NCBI GenBank assembly: GCA_017551165.1
Contig: JAFZMO010000021.1
Coordinates: 1-59,589 of the forward strand
Source: Lachnospiraceae bacterium
GTDB lineage: Bacteria > Bacillota > Clostridia > Lachnospirales > Lachnospiraceae
Reading direction: 5' to 3'
DNA length: 59,589 bases
This document shows positions 58,880 to 59,589 of this stretch, in pieces (the first letter of the stretch is position 1; every line of letters begins with the position of its first letter). A program made the position numbers and the translations under genes. The notes beneath the pieces were generated by a model. The model worked only from the letters and a program-made list of their open reading frames with translations, was not told the DNA's origin and did not search any database.

Positions 58880-59589
58880 ATGGGAAGAGTGTATAACTTT
58901 TCTGCAGGTCCGGCCGTACTGCCGGAGGAAGTATTGAAGGAAGCCGCAGCAGAGATGCTCGACTACCAGGGGAGCGGCCAATCCGTTATGGAGATGAGCC
59001 ATCGCTCCAAAGTATTTGACAAGATCATCAAGGACGCTGAGCAGGATCTTCGGGATCTGTTGAACATCCCGGACAACTACAAGGTTCTGTTCCTTCAGGG
59101 CGGCGCTCATCTGCAGTTTGCCATGATCCCGATGAACCTGATGAAGAACAGGGTTGCGGATTACATCGTAACCGGCCAGTGGGCTAAGAGAGCCTTCAAG
59201 GAGGCTCAGAAGTTCGGCGATGCGAAGTGCATTGCCTCCAGCGAGGACAAGACGTTCTCCTACATTCCGGATTGCTCCGATCTTCCGATCGACGACAATG
59301 CGGATTATGTCTACATTTGCGAGAATAACACCATTTACGGAACGAAGTTCAAGACTCTGCCGAACACGAAGGGCAAGGATCTCGTCGCTGACGTATCCTC
59401 CTGCTTCCTCAGCGAGCCGATGGACGTTTCCAAATATGCGGTGATCTACGGCGGTGCGCAGAAGAACATCGGACCTGCCGGCGTTGTGATCGCCATCATC
59501 CGCGAGGATCTGATCACCGAGGATGTGCTTCCGGGCACGCCTACGATGCTTCAGTACAAGACTCATGCGGACAATGATTCCCTCTACAA
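58880..59589 (+). CDS. serC: Phosphoserine aminotransferase (3' end outside window)
   Basis: The visible 236 residues are the N-terminal part of SerC, which transfers an amino group to 3-phosphohydroxypyruvate in serine synthesis. Features are NFSAGPAVLPEEVL at the start, EMSHRSKVFD, LFLQGGAHLQFAMIPMN and the PLP-binding Lys ~195 in GAQKNIGPAG. Codon use is more biased than in neighbouring genes, suggesting high expression. A structured leader and near-consensus promoter precede it. The gene runs off the end of the window. Confidence 0.97.
   Translation, partial: MGRVYNFSAGPAVLPEEVLKEAAAEMLDYQGSGQSVMEMSHRSKVFDKIIKDAEQDLRDLLNIPDNYKVLFLQGGAHLQFAMIPMNLMKNRVADYIVTGQWAKRAFKEAQKFGDAKCIASSEDKTFSYIPDCSDLPIDDNADYVYICENNTIYGTKFKTLPNTKGKDLVADVSSCFLSEPMDVSKYAVIYGGAQKNIGPAGVVIAIIREDLITEDVLPGTPTMLQYKTHADNDSLY

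Larger units (their letters stand above)
1..59589. repeat. Dispersed GGAAAATG/CATTTTCC octamer (about 40 exact copies)
   Basis: By hand count, GGAAAATG starts at 2301, 6240, 9854, 13748, 14149, 17807, 18092, 18272, 19203, 21364, 21392, 23261, 23775, 25101, 33326, 36156, 39098, 40025, 40792, 41634, 44031, 45521, 48019, 51829 and 56016. CATTTTCC starts at 5301, 6659, 11789, 13793, 17462, 20724, 25528, 25975, 27316, 33295, 44400, 50717, 52489, 55248 and 58706. In 24 of 40 the preceding base makes CGGAAAATG. Copies lie in genes in several reading frames and between genes. Confidence 0.85.

Overview
This window looks like chromosome from a fairly GC-rich, Gram-positive, Lachnospiraceae-like (Clostridia) bacterium. 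The evidence is strong AGGAGG-type ribosome binding sites, sigma-A promoters, U-tailed hairpin terminators, secreted proteins with Pro/Thr linkers, heterodimeric ABC exporters, DUF2975-XRE pairs and a cinnamoyl-esterase-like hydrolase. This is inference from gene content and sequence style; no rRNA, tRNA or other diagnostic marker is present.

Layout. 1-5270 is an AT-richer accessory segment with a large serine recombinase, an XRE regulator and two unrecognised membrane proteins. 5365-8062 holds an aldo/keto reductase, an ElaA-like acetyltransferase and two small membrane proteins. 8063-9466 is an AT-rich gap containing a free-standing candidate small RNA. 9467-13743 is a TetR-controlled FtsX-type ABC transporter. 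13744-17360 holds a long rtcB leader, rtcB, an XRE protein and an ECF sigma factor fused to a membrane-anchored ectodomain. 18318-20430 is a second AT-rich island with an EcsC protein and a degraded repeat protein. 20525-27530 includes a DraG-like hydrolase, a transglutaminase lipoprotein and a TolQ/TolR-like operon ending in a YbgC-like thioesterase. 27624-31210 is an ABC exporter pair on the minus strand. 31485-46023 is a long run of plus-strand genes: GGDEF, HD-GYP, beta-lactamase fold, SUFU, esterase, HAD, phosphatase and a tandem MutS-like ATPase pair. 46056-53563 holds four paralogous YD-repeat secreted proteins with a DUF2975-XRE module, a deacetylase and a flavodoxin between them. 53541 to the end carries thpR, a PlsC-like acyltransferase, a CapA-like protein, acetolactate synthase and the start of serC behind a structured leader.

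Most notable signals. (1) The octamer GGAAAATG/CATTTTCC, often extended to CGGAAAATG, occurs about 40 times by hand count where one to two are expected. It sits in several reading frames and is sparse in the AT-rich islands. This resembles a genome-wide signal word such as an uptake, Chi-like or chromosome-organisation sequence. (2) A cleanly bounded TolQ/TolR-like operon has one TolQ-like channel protein, three different TolR-domain proteins and a YbgC-like thioesterase, in an apparently Gram-positive genome without TonB, TolA or Pal nearby. (3) Two RNA candidates: a ~125-nt orphan RNA at 8311-8436, and a serC leader that can form an H-type pseudoknot competing with a downstream hairpin.

All coordinates, counts and structures were read by eye. 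Family names rest on recognised motifs, not on database searches.
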